Assembly (NCBI GenBank): GCA_012959595.1
Contig: DUCW01000011.1
Location: 1,553 to 7,954, forward strand
Reading direction: 5' to 3'
Source of the DNA: Gemmatimonadota bacterium
GTDB taxonomy: Bacteria > Gemmatimonadota > Gemmatimonadetes > Longimicrobiales > Gaopeijiaceae
Length of the DNA stretch: 6,402 nt
The notes under the pieces are model-generated. The model searched no databases. It saw only the letters and a list, made by a program, of their open reading frames with translations, and was not told where the DNA came from. Shown here piece by piece: positions 5,925 to 6,402 of this stretch; the first letter of the stretch is position 1; each line of letters opens with the position of its first letter. The translations under genes were made by a program, and so were the position numbers.

Positions 5925-6402
5925 ATGGGATTGATCTATAGAATTTTGAAACGTTTGTTTGATCTTATGTTTTCCAGTGTAGTCCTGCTAATTTCGGCTC
6001 TTCCATTGATGTTGATTTGGGTTGTCTTCAAGCTCAGCTATCCAGGTGTCTCTTTCTTTTTTGGAGTCCCCGTTGTCGGAATGGAAGGGGCTAAAATTAA
6101 ATTGTGGAAAATTTCAACGATGGAAGCTGACGCCCACTTAAAGATAGAGAAAATATTGCAGGACAATCCTGCATTGAGATTAGAGTGGGAAAAGGACTAC
6201 AAATTAAAAGAAGATCCCAGGGTCCTTCCTGGACTTGGAAATCTACTGAGAAAAACAAGCATAAATGAATTTCCACAGTTCTGGAATGTCCTATGTGGAG
6301 AAATGTCCGTGGTTGGTCCAAGGCCGATTTCTAAAGCAGAAGAGTTTAGGTATATAGAAATTGCGGGTGAGGATTTTTTGCAGCACCGACATTCGGTTCG
6401 AC
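5925..6402 (+). CDS. Membrane sugar transferase (PglC/initiating phosphoglycosyl transferase family), cut by window end, divergent active site
   Basis: The first 159 codons of a bacterial sugar transferase are present, and the frame stays open to the window edge. Such proteins move a sugar phosphate from a nucleotide sugar to undecaprenyl phosphate at the inner membrane. The amphipathic KRLFD (residues 9-13) leads into one hydrophobic segment (about 14-37) with Pro27 mid-helix, as in the re-entrant helix of PglC. Later family motifs are EDPRVLPGLGNLLRKTS, FPQFWNVLCGEMSVVGPRP (Gly131-Pro134). Several usual active-site residues differ. The QxRxG segment reads VPVVG (48-52), KFRTM reads KISTM (62-66), and the Asp-Glu dyad of LDELPQ reads INEFPQ, with Asn114-Glu115. 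The gene starts 13 bases after the fusion gene, with GAGG overlapping that stop codon. There is no large N-terminal membrane domain, so it is the short form. Family is confident; activity is doubtful. Confidence 0.82.
   Translation, partial: MGLIYRILKRLFDLMFSSVVLLISALPLMLIWVVFKLSYPGVSFFFGVPVVGMEGAKIKLWKISTMEADAHLKIEKILQDNPALRLEWEKDYKLKEDPRVLPGLGNLLRKTSINEFPQFWNVLCGEMSVVGPRPISKAEEFRYIEIAGEDFLQHRHSVR

Noticed and set aside
1..6402. CRISPR arrays, tRNA or rRNA genes, insertion sequences, toxin-antitoxin or defence genes
   Set aside because: I saw no repeat-spacer pattern, no transposase or terminal inverted repeats, and no RNA gene. The seven metabolic genes explain almost all of the sequence.

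Overview
The window is a stretch of a bacterial surface-glycan (capsule, O-antigen, S-layer or flagellin glycan) biosynthesis locus. All seven supported genes lie on the + strand, with gaps of 13 to about 106 bases. Most starts have Shine-Dalgarno-like sequences (GGGGTGAT, AAGGTGGA, TAGGAGT, GAAGG), so the host is a bacterium. Base composition looks moderately AT-rich by eye. No rRNA, tRNA, insertion sequence or housekeeping gene is present to fix the taxon, and I do not assign one.

Layout. Positions 13-972 hold a sulfotransferase-like protein, and 1072-2067 a LegB-type NAD-dependent 4,6-dehydratase. Positions 2088-3089 hold a NeuB/LegI-type nonulosonate synthase. About 100 AT-rich bases follow, with a perfect 24-bp palindrome overlapping a possible sigma70 promoter. 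From about 3196 to 3885 there is a CMP-nonulosonate cytidylyltransferase (LegF/NeuA type) whose start codon is unclear. Positions 3987-4553 encode a GmhA-like SIS-domain sugar-phosphate isomerase. Positions 4604-5911 encode a two-domain protein joining an HddC-like nucleotidyltransferase to a GmhB-like HAD phosphatase. From 5925 to the window edge runs the start of a small membrane sugar transferase (PglC/initiating-transferase family), cut by the window end.

How they fit. LegB, LegI and LegF supply the first, condensing and activating steps of a legionaminic-acid-like pathway ending in a CMP-nonulosonate. The aminotransferase, acetyltransferase and hydrolysing epimerase (LegC/H/G) are not in view. 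The SIS isomerase and the HddC-GmhB fusion supply steps of a GDP-D-glycero-D-manno-heptose-like pathway; the sugar kinase (HddA) is not in view. The sugar transferase would start or extend a lipid-linked glycan, and the sulfotransferase could decorate it. The most unusual points are the cytidylyltransferase start, the palindrome/promoter in front of it, and the loss of several normally invariant active-site residues in the sugar transferase.
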